Shown: in pieces, positions 23,010 through 37,584 of the stretch
How the letters are laid out: every line of letters begins with the position of its first letter
Numbering within the stretch: position 1 is the stretch's first letter
Source of the DNA: Chrysopilus asiliformis
Lineage: Eukaryota; Arthropoda; Insecta; Diptera; Rhagionidae
Assembly: GCA_964034945.1 (NCBI GenBank)
Contig: OZ035963.1
Location: 64,918,682-64,982,681, forward strand
Direction: 5' to 3'
DNA: 64,000 nt
The notes under the pieces: generated by a model
The model's input: the letters and a program-made list of their open reading frames with translations, nothing else
Told to the model about the DNA's origin: nothing
The model's database searches: none
Program-made: the position numbers and the translations under genes

Positions 23010-25385
23010 ACTTTTTTTCCACATCTGCCATCATAATCGAAGTCATCTTTAAAGTCTCAACCCAGCAATTCACATTTTCCAATAACCACAATAATAAATA
23101 AAATTTTCATTAAAGCATAATCAGCACGAGTGATATTACATAAACCCCCACTAACCGGAAATTAAAAAGAAAAACACTGCCGTGTAGCAGCAAAGAAAAA
23201 AATAATAAAAACTCACAATTCACGATGCGAAACCTATTTTCGTGTGTCTAGGAATAAAATTAATAAGAAAATCGTCGAAAATAAATAAATCTAAATAAAT
23301 TTATGGCCAACTTACGTAATTCGGGAGGTTCGCCTTTGATAAAAAGCGTATTTTATCTCTGGGAAAAGCGAAATTTTATAGGAAACAGAAACAAGGGCGT
23401 AACACATATGAAAACTCACTCCGGGGAAAAACTAGAAATTCCTCGGTCCCTCAAGGGTTAAACAAATCACTTTTTCATCACAAATTCAAATTCCTTTGTT
23501 GGCAAAACTGCAAATTTAGTGAAAAATTCTTTTAACTTATTTTTGAAACATTTGGAAATATCGGAAAATCTTCACTAATTAGGATTTTCCCAATTAAATT
23601 TTTTAATTAAAAACTGCCGAGAAAATTTATTTATTGGGAAAAAAACTATTAAACTTTTCCCGTAATTCTCGTTGCATCGAGGAACAGCACTTTGCGGATT
23701 TATCACGGAAAACACACACACACACGCTACGAAATTGATTTTCCACGTTAATCACATGTGATCTGCAAACGGCAGCCAGATGTGAAGATTTTCTTTTCTC
23801 CTCGCCGTAATTTCCCTTAATTATTAATTAATTAAATAAGGGAAAAAAATCACTCATTTTTTCGTGCATTAAATTGGAAAACTTTAAAGGGTCACCATCA
23901 CACGATTTCCCAAAAGCACCAACGAAAAAAAAAATCTACGTCGTCCGAGTTTGGGAAACGGCGTGAGCGAGAGGGCATGAGAATCATGGAGGAAGGAAAA
24001 AAAAAACCATCACCAACACTAGGAGAGGAAAATTGGACGCACACCTGGAACAAAGGAGTTTTGCTTCGACTTATTTCTTCTGCCTTTACTTTACTGTTCC
24101 TACGTAGCTGAAGCGGGCTGTGCGGGGGGGCTTCTATATTTTGCTTGTCGAAAATTATGGTGACTTTTTCTGCTCTTCCAACCCAGAACTGGCATTCAGC
24201 CCTACATCTCCTGTACTTCCGACTCAGTCGCACTCCCTGCAATTCGATCGCCATCTCTGTCTGACTCTTGGCCAGGGTTGGATAGACAAAAAATCGACAG
24301 TACCCAGCAAAATTGTTGCGAGTTGATTTCGGAACTACATCTTCTGCTGCTGTGTTCGTAAATTCGTACACGATTCCATTTAATTTTTTATATTCCGTTC
24401 ACACACCATCAAACTGTCAGACGTTGCACAAAAGAACATTAAAATTTCTCTTCTTCGTCGTCTTCTTTCTTTTTTTCGCCCTCCTAACCTCACTTTTGCC
24501 ATCCAAACACTAAAAAACCAAACTGAAGACGTTTTTTTCTCATCAATTTTATCGAAAATTACGGAAATTCTTTTCTTTCATAAATTTTTCACTCGTGCTT
24601 GCTTTTCCAATAACGACAGCACCAGCAATTTTCATTTTTCATCTCGAAATTCTTTTAGAGTTGAAAAATTCTACTACGTTTTCGTCTCATTGGTATAATC
24701 CCGAAACTCTACTACGTTTTTTCAAACTCCACTCAATTCTATTCGAAAAAAAATCCAACGCAATACGAAAAAAAAAACTTTTCCACTTTTTCCTTTCGTT
24801 CTTATTTTTTTGTCGGGATTTTCTTTTTTCCCAGGCCAATGGCGGAGCACACCGCATTAACTACGCATTAAAAAAGGCTCTTTTCGGTTCTTCGCATTTT
24901 GGGTGGAGAATGGCTGCCGATGGCGGAAAAATTGGGAAAATTCGATAGGAATTTTCACAGCATGCGAAATGGAAATCGTATTTTATAGTAAAAGTTCTTA
25001 TTTCAAAAGGAATTTGCTTTAATGCATTTTACTGGACTTACACTTCCCTTGTCTACAAGCTTGGTTAAAAATAAATTTAAAAAAATCCCTACTCAGATTT
25101 TGAAGTCCAATCCAAAAATTTTTTTTAGAAACTTATAAAAAATCGCTAAAAAATTGAAAAAAAAAATTATCACGGGCAGGAAAACAAAGTTTTACTCAAA
25201 ATTAGTCAAGAAAATTGGAAAGATTGTGGAAAATCACAGCAATTCTGCGATTTTCTCACGTTTTCTTAGTAAATTTTGTTTTTAAAAAATTATCTCAAGT
25301 CTACAGTAGGAAAAATTGCATCAAAATCGGTTTAATGGTCCGTGAGTCAGGTGAAACTTTTTCCTTATGTGTAGCAAAGTTGAAG
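23010..25385. other. Gene-free stretch
   Basis: No gene is supported. ACACACACACACAC lies at 23711-23725. The segment 23890-24380 has higher complexity and a 157-codon minus-strand frame, but no domain, no consensus exon borders that extend it, and phenylalanine-rich ends from polyT. It could be an unrecognised UTR or enhancer. Confidence 0.35.
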
Positions 25386-25389
25386 ATGG

Positions 25390-25741
25390 TAAAAAGGCAG
25401 TAAAAACTAACGGGTTTTAGGGGGTTCAATGTATGAGAACAGAATATTTGCCACAATTTTGTATTTTACCGTTAATCTTACCATTATCGAGATATTTTCA
25501 TTGAAAAGTAAAAAATATGCCTTTTTTGCGAATTTCTTGCAAACTAACAGTTTTTCGAAAAAAAAACTTCAAGAAAGAATTAAAGAAATTGAAATTCTCT
25601 ACATTTTTGCCCTACACCGTAAATCTATAGCTTTTACAGCTATCAAAATATTTTAGATATCGTAAAAAATTGTTTTAGAAACTAATATTTTATTCATTTG
25701 GTTATAAATTACGCAGGAACGTAGATTTTGTATAAGAAAGT
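25390..25741 (+). mobile_element. Family A partial copy (right part)
   Basis: The sequence from about 25420 (TTCAATGTATGAGAACAG, TTACCGTTAATC, ATCGAGATATTTTCATTGAA, TTGCAAACTAACAGTTTTTC) to the end GTATAAGAAAGT at 25730-25741 follows the right part of the copy at 57600-57989. The left part is not clear. The next copy (26440-27060) is in the opposite orientation. Confidence 0.6.
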
Positions 25742-26439
25742 CAAGGGTTGTTTACATCAGATTTTTTTTAACAGCTGAAAAACCTAATAGTTTAACCAGA
25801 ATCAAAAGTTCATATTTTTATGTAATTTTCGCAAGTTTTTTTCCATTTCTGTACAGACGATTTTCCATTTCTGTACAGACCAAAAATACTCAAAAAACTC
25901 AAAAACTGTTTCTAAATCCAAATTTACAGCCGACATTTTATTCCGTGAATTTTATTCTGCGACACAAATTTCACGTTTCACAACCGTTTACACTACAACA
26001 CAAAATCCAGAACTTTATTCCTGAAAAATGCCCAAACTCTTGTAAAACCGTCCGAATAAATTTAAATTTGTACAAATTTTGCGATTTTGTTCTGCGATAG
26101 ATAAATAAAGTTCGTTAGAAACATTCTAAATGAAATTCACGAAGAATTTAAGAAAATATCGCAAGTCTAAATGGATCCTAAGATAAGAACAAAAACATAA
26201 AAATCGAATAATTTCCTAGGAAAACTCGCATGAAAATACAAAAAACGTGAAAAAGATTTCTTTAAAAGTTTAAAAATTACAAATCTTTTGGAAACCCTCG
26301 CTTCATCTTCGTTTCATCTTTTGGAAATGTTTTGGAACATGATTTTTTGTATCCTAAAAAAACATTGAAATTTATGGAGGATTTTTTTTGCTATTTATTT
26401 ATGCGGAATATTTTTCTCTGGAATTTTTCTTATCTCAAA

Positions 26440-27060
26440 TTATTTTCTTATCTCGACAATGGCAAAAGCTATCGATTTACGGTGAAAAGCAAAAATGTAC
26501 AGAATTTTAATATCTTTAATTCATTTATCTGTTTTTCTTTCCGAGAAACCGTTAGTTTGCAAGCAATTTGGAAAAAAAAGTTATTTTTTGTAAAAATATC
26601 TCAATAACGGTAAAAGAGAGCGGATCGTAAGAAAATTTGACTTCTTTGATCTCTTAAGACAAATTTGTGGCAAAAATGATTCTTTTCAACTCATCTCATA
26701 CACTGAACCACCGTAAATCCGTTAGTTTCCGAGAGAATCCCAAAATACTGATTTTTTTTTTGAAAATAACGGTATATCTCGATAACGGCTTGAGATCCAG
26801 AGTTCTAGCAAAAGACAAAGATGCAGAAAATTTTACTGTTTTCAACTTTTATCATAAAAAGAAGACTTCTTAAAAATACGAATTTTCGGAGTAAATCGCG
26901 AAAAAACAAAATTGCAATTTTTAAAAAGCCGCCATTTTGATTATTTCCGGTTAACCTATTTCCACCAAAAGTTGATAAGATGGGACAAAACACCTCTGTA
27001 AAATTTCATGGTTCTTCTTCCAGTAGTTTTTGTGAAATCTTGTACACAGACTGAAAACGC
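26440..27060 (-). mobile_element. Family A partial copy (minus orientation)
   Basis: Read in reverse it contains the family A landmarks in order: TTGTACACAGACT near the lost CTGT tract, TAAAATTTCATGGTTCT, CCGGTTAACCTATTTCC, AAAAGCCGCCATTTTGATTA, ATATCTCGATAACGGC, and AACCGTTAGTTTGCAAGC. Together with the plus-orientation copy ending at 25741 it makes an imperfect inverted pair 700 bp apart. Confidence 0.6.
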
Positions 27061-27064
27061 CTCG

Positions 27065-30000
27065 ATTTGGACCTCCACTTTTTTTTTATCATTTTTGGTA
27101 GTTTTTTTCTGTACAGCAAAAGATTTTTCTGTTTTTTATTATCAAAAAAAATGAAATTTTGATTCAAATTTGACGGGACATAAAATCGATTCTTTCCCCC
27201 CAGAAATTAAAGTTGTATTATGGCTCGTTCCCACTGAAGAAAACTATCAAAAGTTTTACTCTCAGCGAGTAATTTCGAAAGAAAAACCACCTAAAACTCG
27301 TGAAATTTAAGGGGAAATCCCCAAAAATTATTTTTTGGCTTTGAAAGTTTTTAAAAGACTGTAATTTAGGTTTTTGTGGTACTTTATAGGAATTTTGAAG
27401 CAGTTTTAATTAAACTTTAACCAAACCAACTGTGTAAAAAATTTTCTAACAAAAATTACGCTTTCACCAAAGAGACTCGAAAACAGAGTTTTGGACCAAA
27501 AGTTTTTAGAATGTGGTTCGGTTTTGCTTCCAAAAACTTCGAAATTTTGTTCAGATTTTGGTTTGGTTAGAAAAAAACGATTTCCGTCCATCTAAACTAG
27601 GGTTGCCATATGTTGACGATCGAAAATCGGGACAATTTATTGTGATAACGACAACAGTTTTTCGTGAAAAAAAAAAAAACATTTGGATTTGATTTCCTAC
27701 TTCTGCGTTTGCACCATACCTTTTTTTTATCTGGTACAGACTTTGTCAAACATAATTAACTACAGGATTTTGATGAAAATCTAAATCTAAACCCATCAGT
27801 AAACGTTAGGAAAATCCAAAAAAATAGAAAATAAAACCGTTTTCCGCAGTTAAAATCGATGATTTTCAATTTAAAGCATGATCTTTTTCGGGAAATTCAT
27901 TAAAATTTTAAGCAGAAAAAAGCCCTGACGTGGATTTACACTTTTTTGGAAAAAACCTAATCTTTTTTAGCATCAAAAACCGTTTTTAGGATAAAAAAAA
28001 CCATTATTTTATGTGATTTGTCGGAAAAATCAAACCATTTCCCTTCAATTCCGACCAAAAACGCCCAGAAAACATCGAAGAATTCCCGTTTCATCTTTTT
28101 TGAAAGTACGAAAATGTAAAAAAGAAAATGCGTGGAATTTCGACCTGTAAAAACCAGAAAAAAAACCGGGATAAAATTTCCTTTCGGGTTGCATTTAACC
28201 CTGAAATTAGCCGCAAACCTTGACTTGAATTTTCAAGCGACAGTGAATGATTTTCACAGTCAAAAGATTGTGAAATTTCGAGGGGGTGGGGCGGAGGTAT
28301 TTAAGACGTTTTTCTGGACCGCGCCTTTAAGCCATTTTCCATGTGGAATTTTCCTTTTTTCGAGGAAAATCTCTTTTTTGCTGATTGTTCTTTCTGTTCT
28401 CGAAAAGAAAAACCAAAAAGAAAATCTGCTGCGTAGTTTTCAAGCAGCAACGAATACTACTTGCTTTAATGCGCTTTTCAAGCGACAGACAGGCGGAAGG
28501 GGTGGGGTACCTGAAAAATAACTCATTTCGACGATAGGATCTAGGAAAATCTTCCAGGAATTCCTGAAAATTGCATTAAAATTCGACTGGATTTCAGTTG
28601 CGACGAACGATGGGGGGAAACTCACTTCTGATTTTAGTGAAAAACTGCCATATTCGTAGTTTTACTGTTTCCTGTTATTTAATTTCCGTTACAGGCTGTT
28701 TCTGCACTTCTCCACGCTAGTCACCCCACGGAATTGATCCTGTTTTGCGGGAAAACTCCCAAAATAACGGCAAAAAAAACACTGAGAACTGTTAAAAAAG
28801 GCAATTTTCCACAAATTACGGTCGCTACGAGGGGAAACTTCTTCTGCTGTTTTTCACCACTCGTTCCGGAGGAAAAACGCGTGCGATTTTTGAAAATTTT
28901 CCACAAAAACCAAAACGATTTTTTTTTATTTTGCTGCTGAGTTCAACACTTTGCACTTTTTTATTTTATTTTTTCTGGCTGAAGTAGCAAATTTTCCCTA
29001 GCGAAAATAAAGCCCACACACGGATTTTCACACACTGAATTTTCCTTGCGCTATGCCACACACCGAACTTTTTTCGTCGACCCCCGCGAAAATTGGAGTT
29101 TCAAATGCGATTTAAGTTTGTTAGCTATATTTATTTTTTTTAAAAAAAAACTGGAATTTTCAATGTGGAATTCGAAATGGGAAATTTACTAATTTTCAAC
29201 CGCGATCCGTTTTTCTTCGCACACGGCGTTTTTCTTCATAAATTTACTGACAGAGGATTTTTTAATGCAAAGTGTTCAGCTTTGGAGACCAGGGCAAGGG
29301 GGAATTTCCGGTACGATTGAGTTTTCCCCCTTCCTCGTATTGTGAATACATGACATCCCTTTCTAGGCTTATATTGGAGAGATTTCTCAAAAAAGTCCTT
29401 CTGTCTGGACTGCTTGTTCTTGTTTCCTGTTTAATTGACTTCTCTTTCTAGGAGAGAAACAACATCAGTGCACGAATGCGAAATTTGAAATTGGAGACAC
29501 CTATCGGTATACGAAAAATAACCAGTTTCAACGCACACCCGGAAATCAGCATTTCCCCTGCGAAAAGTATTAAGTGGCGAAAAGTTGACTCTACGAGGCG
29601 GTTTATTTGAAATTTAAGGTGCTTTCGATAGATTGAATTACTTAAAACCGATTGACGTGATCTTTGCCACCTGAAATCGAGTTTCTTGGATAAAATTCAT
29701 AAATAACAAAAGTATAATTATTCGCACTCACACAACAGTGGAAGAGGTAAAAAAGGAAACACGTTTTCTCCACTTTCTGGCTCTCTGAAAGCAGTATTGC
29801 CATCGTTTGGAAATGGACTTCTCGTTAGCGGGAAATTCAAAAATCCACTTGATTTCCACTAAAAAAGCAAGAAAACGTCTTTACTGTGGAGCCGGAGCAG
29901 AATATAAATTTTTAGAGTTTATTTTCTGCATCGATCAATATGTCTAAAGGCTATTTTAACACAAATATTTAAAGATTCTACAAAAAGGTTCTAGTACTCT

Positions 30001-33000
30001 ACCAAATTTAATCATAATGGGAAGAGACAATCAATGCAGGCGAGTTAAAGTAATTGAGAGAGCAAGTAATCCATCATAACCTAGTGTTCTAAGTGAACAA
30101 GCCTGCAGCATCGAAATATTCGTAAAACCTATGGGAAAGCCATATCCAGTTTTTTTAAATCTTCATCAGCGCCATCGATTGTATTGAAAATGTTATTGAG
30201 AGACGTATTAAAGCCAAAACGGACACATTTAGAAACTAAAATAAATCAATCGTTGATTTTTACAGTTTATTCGCTAATTTTTCGAAGAAAAAATCGTTTC
30301 TAATTTGGTTTGGTCTGCACAAATAATGAGAAAAACACCAATTAAAACAATTTAATTAAAATTTAAAAATATTTTTCCCGTCATTCGAAAATACTTTCAT
30401 AGGGCAATCCATTTTGTAGAGTTTTATCGAAAAACCACCAACAAAATATTCAAATAACATTGCGAGCCACACAAGCAAATGAAATCTGGATATGTAAACA
30501 AGAAATTGTAAAGAATTTTAAGCTCAAACACTAATCATTATTTATTTTAGAACTAGTTTTCAGTGAACCATAAAAAAATCCCATAAAACCACCCCGCACC
30601 GCTTCGACTCTTCCAACAAACCATTTTCTCTAATCCGATCCCATTAAACCACAGATATCCTACTCTAGATCGCGGCACTCGAACAATTCCATAGCAAAAA
30701 TATGGGACAGCGTGACTATGGTTGTCTCATTTTTTCTTACAACTTTAGTGATGCCAAACGTTCGTTTCAACCAACTCAATAACACTTGAATTATATGTTT
30801 TACGTCGAACTCATAAGACTTATACACGGTTTAGGGAATTGCATATTAATGTACAGTGGCAGCTCTGAATATTAACATGAATAATCGGTATAGGGATTGA
30901 ATAATATTCCGTCGGGGACCTGCATAAGCATTTTTTTCCAGAATTTTAATTTCCCAGAATTACTAGCTTTGTCCCTTTTTTTTGTTAGAACTTTTTGACG
31001 TTTCAGTGGTCCATTTGAGATAGCAAATGGCGTGATCTAGTAGTATATATCAGTGCATTAAACACAAACACACGCAAATGGGATAATCTGGCTCTACTTT
31101 TTTTTTGAAAGTAGCAAAAAATTCCAAATTGCCGTTGTGTTTCGATCGAGACTTCGAGAAGGGAAACAGGGAGGAATCGTTCTTTTAATTTTCCTTTGCC
31201 CCGCACGATGGTTGTTTCATCAATTCTGTTTCTTTTCTTCTTGGGATCAGAGTTTTGCTGCTGCTTCGCTCGCACATGGCGGCGATTTTTGCATGAATTA
31301 AATTTTTTTCCCATTTGCCTGCACTTGTGTTGGTTGGGTTGATTTATTTGAAATTCGAAACAAAAATAATAACAATAATCAGTTAGTGCGGCTGCTGGCA
31401 AAAAAAATCATGAAAGTGCATTCAATTCACGAATTACCGCCGCCTTCGCACTACACTTCGTCCCGGTGTGATTTTTTTGACTGCTATTCTGCGTTAATTT
31501 TTTAGCGGTAAAATCGAGATTTTCTGTTGAAACTTTTGAATGCATGTTTAGTAAACTCGGAAACTTTCTTTCTCTTCTGGTTTTTGATAAAAATTAAATC
31601 TAAGTCTTATACCGAAATTTTTAAATTTTGAAAAATGGCAGCTCAGACAGTGATTTTCAAATTTTAAAAAATGGCGGTTCCAAGATTTAAAATCATGTGG
31701 TTTTAATGATATTTAAAACCAATATTCTAATTCAAACGGTAGAAAAAGTTAAATCGGGAGTTTTTCAAAAATCTAGGACTTAAAATTCCCTTTTACAGAA
31801 ACTTCTGGTTTAGAAAATTGCGGCTCGAGGATGTCACGCGTCAATAGAAGGTTTTGTTTAAAAAATCGATCTTTTAACAGATGAGAAAAATAATTGGGGT
31901 TTGTTTTTATGTTTTTAGAATCAAAAATTCTTTAAATGAGTTTTTGAAATTAAATGGCGACGAATCAGGAAAAAAATTTGAATTTAAAAAATGGCGGCTA
32001 AAAGATTTTAGACAAGAAAAAAGATGTTCCATATTCCAACAAAAGGAACAAAATAGTAGGAACAAAATATTGGGGGTGCGAGAAAGATTTTTGGGGGAAA
32101 TATAAGCAAAAAGTGTTGCCAGTATCAAATCGAAAGGATTTTTTTTACTGAACGCTAGAATTTATATGTTGTTAATGGTGAAAATTAAAACTCTATTTCG
32201 AATCAAAATCATTTGATCAAAATTCGTTGCTACGTCAACGCTTAAATGAAAATGTACGTTGCCTAATTCTAAAGTCCACCAAAGAACTTCTTTATGTAAT
32301 AAATTTGCATGTTTTTAGAAACCCACGATCAGTTTTCGATCACAAAAAAAAATCACCAAATTCAATGATCTTTTCGTTTGAAAAAAAGACACATTTTTTT
32401 GTTTTATTTATTCTGTCAGAGGAAATGAAGTCGTCTTCATCTACCTGTGTATCTATCTATTTTATCTATACCTATCTACATTTCTCACCTTTGCAACGTG
32501 GTCGTGAATTCATATGGAATGAAACTTACTTGATTCCATGGAACCATCGCAAAGAATATCGCGATCGTTATTAAGTAACGTAAAATGAAACTCACTTCCC
32601 TTCCTCTTCCCCTGGCACTTAGCCAAGTAAGATCTTTGGCCAACACAAAGATTTCAGAGAAGACAAAAGAGGAAAAAAAAGGTACGAAGAACACACCTTG
32701 CTCCACCTGATCGGGCGGTTAAAGAAAATCATTTCAGGTAAGAGAAAAAATCACAACTGCGACAATGGATGACGAAACCTAAGAACGTTAAGTTGGCCTT
32801 GAAGGTAGAAAGAGGCAACAGATTTTGGACTATGGAACCTCTTTTGCCACCTTAAATACCCTCCTCCTTGCGATTCTTCCTCGCCCCTACAGATTACGAC
32901 ACCTTTGTTCGTGTGGTTTTTTAAGTTTTTCTTCAACTTTCAGTTTTGGTCCAACCCGCGCCCGTTTCTACGTTGACGGTGTCGCTGACTTTCTGACTTT

Positions 33001-34560
33001 GGATGAAGTTTTCTGGCGAAGTCGTTAACTTTTTTCTTCGTAATTTTCTCGTAATTTTCGTATTTCTTGCACTGTTTGATGGACCTCAATGATTGTTCAC
33101 ATTTTTGGCGAATATTCTGATTATATTCTGGAAGTTGGGCTTAAATTTTTTGCGGTTTTTTCGAGAATGTGGTTTTTTAAATAGTGCTAAAACCGCATCT
33201 TCTTTAAATAACTCAGATAACGTATTCTGATCCTTGATAACCATTTTTAAACTCTGACAATCTTTTCTTAGCCGCCATTTTTCAAAGTTTGAAACTCCCG
33301 GTTTTTAGTCAGGCTTTAATTTTTGTAAGAACTTGAAGAAAAGTTTAAATTTCCAAATCGTCTAAATAAACGTTTTTGTATTGATAAGAAATCTCATTTA
33401 ACAGGTGAAAAATGTACCCTACTCGAAAATTAAATGCATTTTCCATATTTTATTACTTGGAAAACTCTTTTGTCCCAAAGGCGTAGGTTTTACTATGCAC
33501 ATGTGACAAAATAATTCTTAAGAGACGATTTGTCTCTGGAATTCAGTGGATTTTTGTATTTTGGGAGAAATGCCAAGCATCTACCACAAGGGAAAGGTCT
33601 TTGTAGAAACCTTACACTAGAGGATGAAACCCATCGCTTCCGCGCTGCGTGGGCGTTCGGCATGGATGAACCTTTGACTCTCCACGGCCTATGCTGCAAC
33701 GGCTTTAATAGAAGATTAATGTCTCTTATTTTTACATTTCCCAGATTCTATTCAATTCGCAATGAATTATGCATCATACAATCCCCCTCTCGCCCTAACC
33801 ACCCTATCCCACTCTTTATTCAGTCGTGCTGCCTTCAGGAAACTGCCATCATTTTTTCCAAGTTGTCGCGCCGGATTCCACCTTTGGCAACGTTATAAGT
33901 GCACTGGGAAAATAATCTGAATCCCCAGACAACGAGTTTCCACAAAACATGATGCTGCAATCGTCGATCCTCTTCCCCTCCCCGAAGGATTTCATTGGCC
34001 CTTGTAAGCGGCGGGATGCATCAGTGATGATAGAATTGGATTGCCGCCACCATCGCTGATCGCATCGCATCGTCGCGCACATTTGGAAAGTTCTTATTTT
34101 TGTTATTAATGCAGGTAGGGCTCATTGCCTCACCTTTGCGTGGTTTTTATACCTGGACGAGTATGTATTCTCGTGCATCTTGTGCTTCGGGCGTAGCGGG
34201 GTAAGAGGAAAATGGCATATTTAGACCGGGAAACCAGATCCAGGTATGTTTTTTTTTTACTCCAGGTAACTCAACTCAGTTACGAAAGCGGGTATCGGAA
34301 GAGACGAAGTACCACAGACGGAGTTGATATGTTGCATATTGAAATTTTTAATGATAAGGCACCGTTATACGACATGTAGTAAAACTTGTTCTTGGCCGCA
34401 GCTCCCGGCATCCGCGCCTACTGACTTTTTCCTGAGTGTGGCCGAGGGAACATCGGTTAAAGCAACAACAGTTCATCCAAGAACTTTTGCGAAAGGTGAA
34501 CGTGAAAAATCGGACGTGGCCAACAGGTAATTTTCTTATAACCATGATTTTATTACAGAT
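27065..34560. other. Long gene-free region
   Basis: Seven kilobases with no supported exon. Composition alternates between very AT-rich stretches and blocks of higher complexity (28130-28620, 28700-29330, 31000-31450, 32480-33030, 33530-34080, 34130-34330). These blocks could hold untranslated exons, promoters or enhancers of a large gene. A segment at about 30120-30215 is homologous to about 63125-63200. Open frames of 60-130 codons occur on both strands without recognisable domains. Confidence 0.35.
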
Positions 34561-34599
34561 TTTTCTTGGGGTTTATCATTTTTCACAAATCATAGATTT

Positions 34600-34870
34600 T
34601 TCTAGAGAATTTTGTTTAGAATTTTAGGAATTTTGTTCAGAATTTTAGGAATTTTGTTTCTAGACTTCTGAACGTTCTTCAAACACTGCAGAACTATTTA
34701 GAAACTCCAGAACTTTGTTTAGATATACTCTAGAATTGTTTTTAGAGGCTTCACAATTTTTTTAGACACTTCAGAATACCTTTAAGAACTCCAGAATTTT
34801 ATTTGGAAACCCTAGAATTTTTAGAAATACCAGGATTTCTTGTAAACACCGCAGAATTTTTTTAAGACCT
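34600..34870 (+). repeat. Degenerate tandem repeat, ~24-bp unit
   Basis: Roughly ten diverged units built on ACTCCAGAATTTTGTTTAGA follow each other (for example AAACTCCAGAACTTTGTTTA, ACACTTCAGAATACC, AACACCGCAGAATTTTTTTA). The array is non-coding and ends next to a family B fragment at 34890-34960. Confidence 0.7.
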
Positions 34871-34889
34871 CAAAAGATTGACTTGCAAT

Positions 34890-34960
34890 ATAATTTTTTT
34901 ACTACTTCGTCCTTGTAAGAATAAGGGAAGGTCCTGTAAGGACGACGTGATTATCCTTTC
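34890..34960 (+). mobile_element. Family B core fragment
   Basis: ACTACTTCGTCCTTGTAAGA, AGGGAAGGTCCTGTAAGG and ACGTGATTATCC identify a short piece of the family B core without its ends. Confidence 0.6.
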
Positions 34961-35509
34961 TGTTCTTTTGCACAAAAAATCTTTTTTGTACAAAAACAAT
35001 ACTTTATATTTTGTAGCTATAAAGAAGTAAAGAAAAATACCATTACCAATAAAAATGCCAGAAAAAAGTTTGACCCCCGGTCGTCGTCGCCATGTAGCAA
35101 CCAAACCTGAAACCATATTGAGGTGAAAAACGTGTTTTTATACCTGGAAAACTTGACATTTCAATGCAATAATGGATTTGAACAGCACTTCAACTTACAA
35201 TCAGCCATTCGAGAAAAGTGCGTTAGATTCCGGATGAAAAATCTCGAACAGGGAAAATTTATCTACAAGCGATTTGCTGGTGTTGGTAGGTTTGGCGAAT
35301 CAGAACTGTTGGGTTATGTTGAAAATATGAAAAGTCTCAAATGTCATTTTAATGCTGGAATATATAAGCTAAAGCTTTTATAAAGAAAAATTTTTTTTTT
35401 TTTTAAAACCTTTCATTTAAAAAAATGCATTAAAAAGGAAAAAAAAATTTTTTTTGGACACTGTATCAGAAATAAAAGCGAGACAAATATTTATTTTATT
35501 TTTTTGTCG

Positions 35510-37580
35510 CTTTCAACTATGATGTGATGCCATTGATTGCTTCCATCCTTCATCCGCAGTTTCGATGTGATTTGATATTAGAATTTGGTCCTGATTCTGA
35601 TAGAGACGAATGGCTTTTTGATTAAATTTTATATTTAATGGCTGCAACAGTAGATACCTTCGTTTAGGAGGACGTAGCAGATTCAGGACGACGAGAAACC
35701 ACTAAAGATAATAATTGGGAACTAGCGGGATAACAGATTCTCCAACTGTCGATGCAGGAACTCCAAATTTCGACTCACTCACCCCAAAGTGACCGACAAA
35801 GCGTTATCACAAGCACAAAAGTCCAAATGGATTGTTGTGATGCTGCGTTGTAGCGTAATGGGAACATCAGCAACATCCCTGGTCACGATAATGGCGACAT
35901 AAAGCTGACTGGTCTGGGGAAAATGGGATACCATCAACAGCAAAACTTGGTGGCAGTGGCAGCGTCAGCTGGGAGTGGTGGGTGAAATCAGAAGCAGTGA
36001 CAGTGGATCCTTTTTGGAGAGGCATCAGCTTGTGATGGAGGTGATGGGAAGAAGCCGCAGGAATAGCAATGATTCAGTCAGGACACCAGCAGCGAAACCG
36101 GCAGCCCACACAAATCGCGTACAATAGAAACGAAAGTAGGAAGTGAGAAGAATCCGTCCTCGCCAACCGATTCTACTAGTGTTGTTGTTGCCCTTAGTTG
36201 AAGTTACCTCACCGATGAGTTCCTGCATAGCAGCCAGCATTCCATAACAATATCAAAGCGAGACAACGACACATGTTTGAAAAAGGACGAAATCCTCATA
36301 GATTCCGGGGCACAAAGAGTTTCCATTAAAGCGGATATTCCCGTTCTCGTGTGTCCCGCATGATGCTTGAAATTACCTCGACCTCCAAAACTAAAGTCAC
36401 CCTTAAAGTTTTATTGGCGTGCGGTGGGGATTTTCCAGCATTGAAAGCCCGTCCCGCTAGCCACTTATCTGGATCACATCTTATCGGGTTGAGTTGTTTA
36501 TGTAAAATCCTGGAAAATGGTTCAACTTTAATGCGACCGACGTCGGTATCGATAGCGGTTTTATAGAGGGGTCGAGAGGACGTGTCGGTGTGGATCCACC
36601 ATCGCCGCATTCAGAAATTCACGCGCTTCCATTTCAAACGAAACGCCACTCCTTGATGTTTGTTTTCGTGTCCTTGGAACGTCGTTTGGGAGGCAGCCGG
36701 GAGCGAATCTGAAGGAGTGTGTCCTTAAAGCTTGAGGATTTCGCACTAAGAAGGTTAGATGGCGCGATCCATTGTTACAAAAGCTGGTGCGTAGGCTTCG
36801 TCTTATCCCATTTGCTTCTATTGTCCTTGCTCAGATATCCTTTGGGGCATATCCCATTCCCTTGGCATAATAAATCATAGCAATCTCTCCAAGGAATGTG
36901 TTGCCTGGAATTGCTTAAATTTAGATATAAAGCGTACGATGAAAGGATACGGAGGGAGCAGGGGGAGAAATCCTTAAAAGCTTTAAAAAGGATATTCCAA
37001 AAAGGAAAACAACACAATCCTGAAGTATAATATCTCGTAGACAACAGAATCATCGTGTAGACTCTAATATTAGCAGTGCTCATAGCTCCCCCTATTTTTT
37101 CTATATTTTCTTTATTTATTTATTTTACGAGACTCTTAAAGTCGTAATAGATGACGACGCCGGTTTTTGTGCTCCAGATTAAATATCAAGAGTGTTTTTC
37201 TTTGTAGAAAAGGGTTTCGATTTCAGCGGAATGAAGAGATGGCTATCAGGCGAGATAAAAAAAGAGGAATCCAATGTCCTTTGAAAAGAGATTTTCTGTA
37301 AAAAATTACCTCAAGTAATGAAGGATTGGTGACTCGTGATAATAGCAAAAAGGATATTTTTCACAAAGAGGGACACTTTCCTGGATTTAATGTGATTGAA
37401 TGGTTGAAAAATGTTTCAAGAAATGTCTTACATGAAATACTTTGAAATTTTTAAGGTAGGTACTCTGGGAATATTCGGATAAAGGTTTTGGAGGCTCTAA
37501 AATAAATTTTAAAGACTGGAAAAATTCTCAAAACGTCAGAAAATTTTCCAAAACATGGAAGAAACAAAAGCAAAGCTACG
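35510..37580. other. Gene-free stretch of higher complexity
   Basis: Unique, relatively GC-rich sequence between repeat copies. Minus-strand frames at 36326-36610, 36561-36746 and 36775-37083 follow one another but lack a common frame, splice consensus or known domains. I cannot support an exon. Conserved non-coding DNA is possible. Confidence 0.35.
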
Positions 37581-37584
37581 ATTT

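Noticed and set aside
23898..24371. 157-codon minus-strand frame
   Set aside because: Frames on both strands overlap, the ends are polyT-derived, and no family resemblance is seen.
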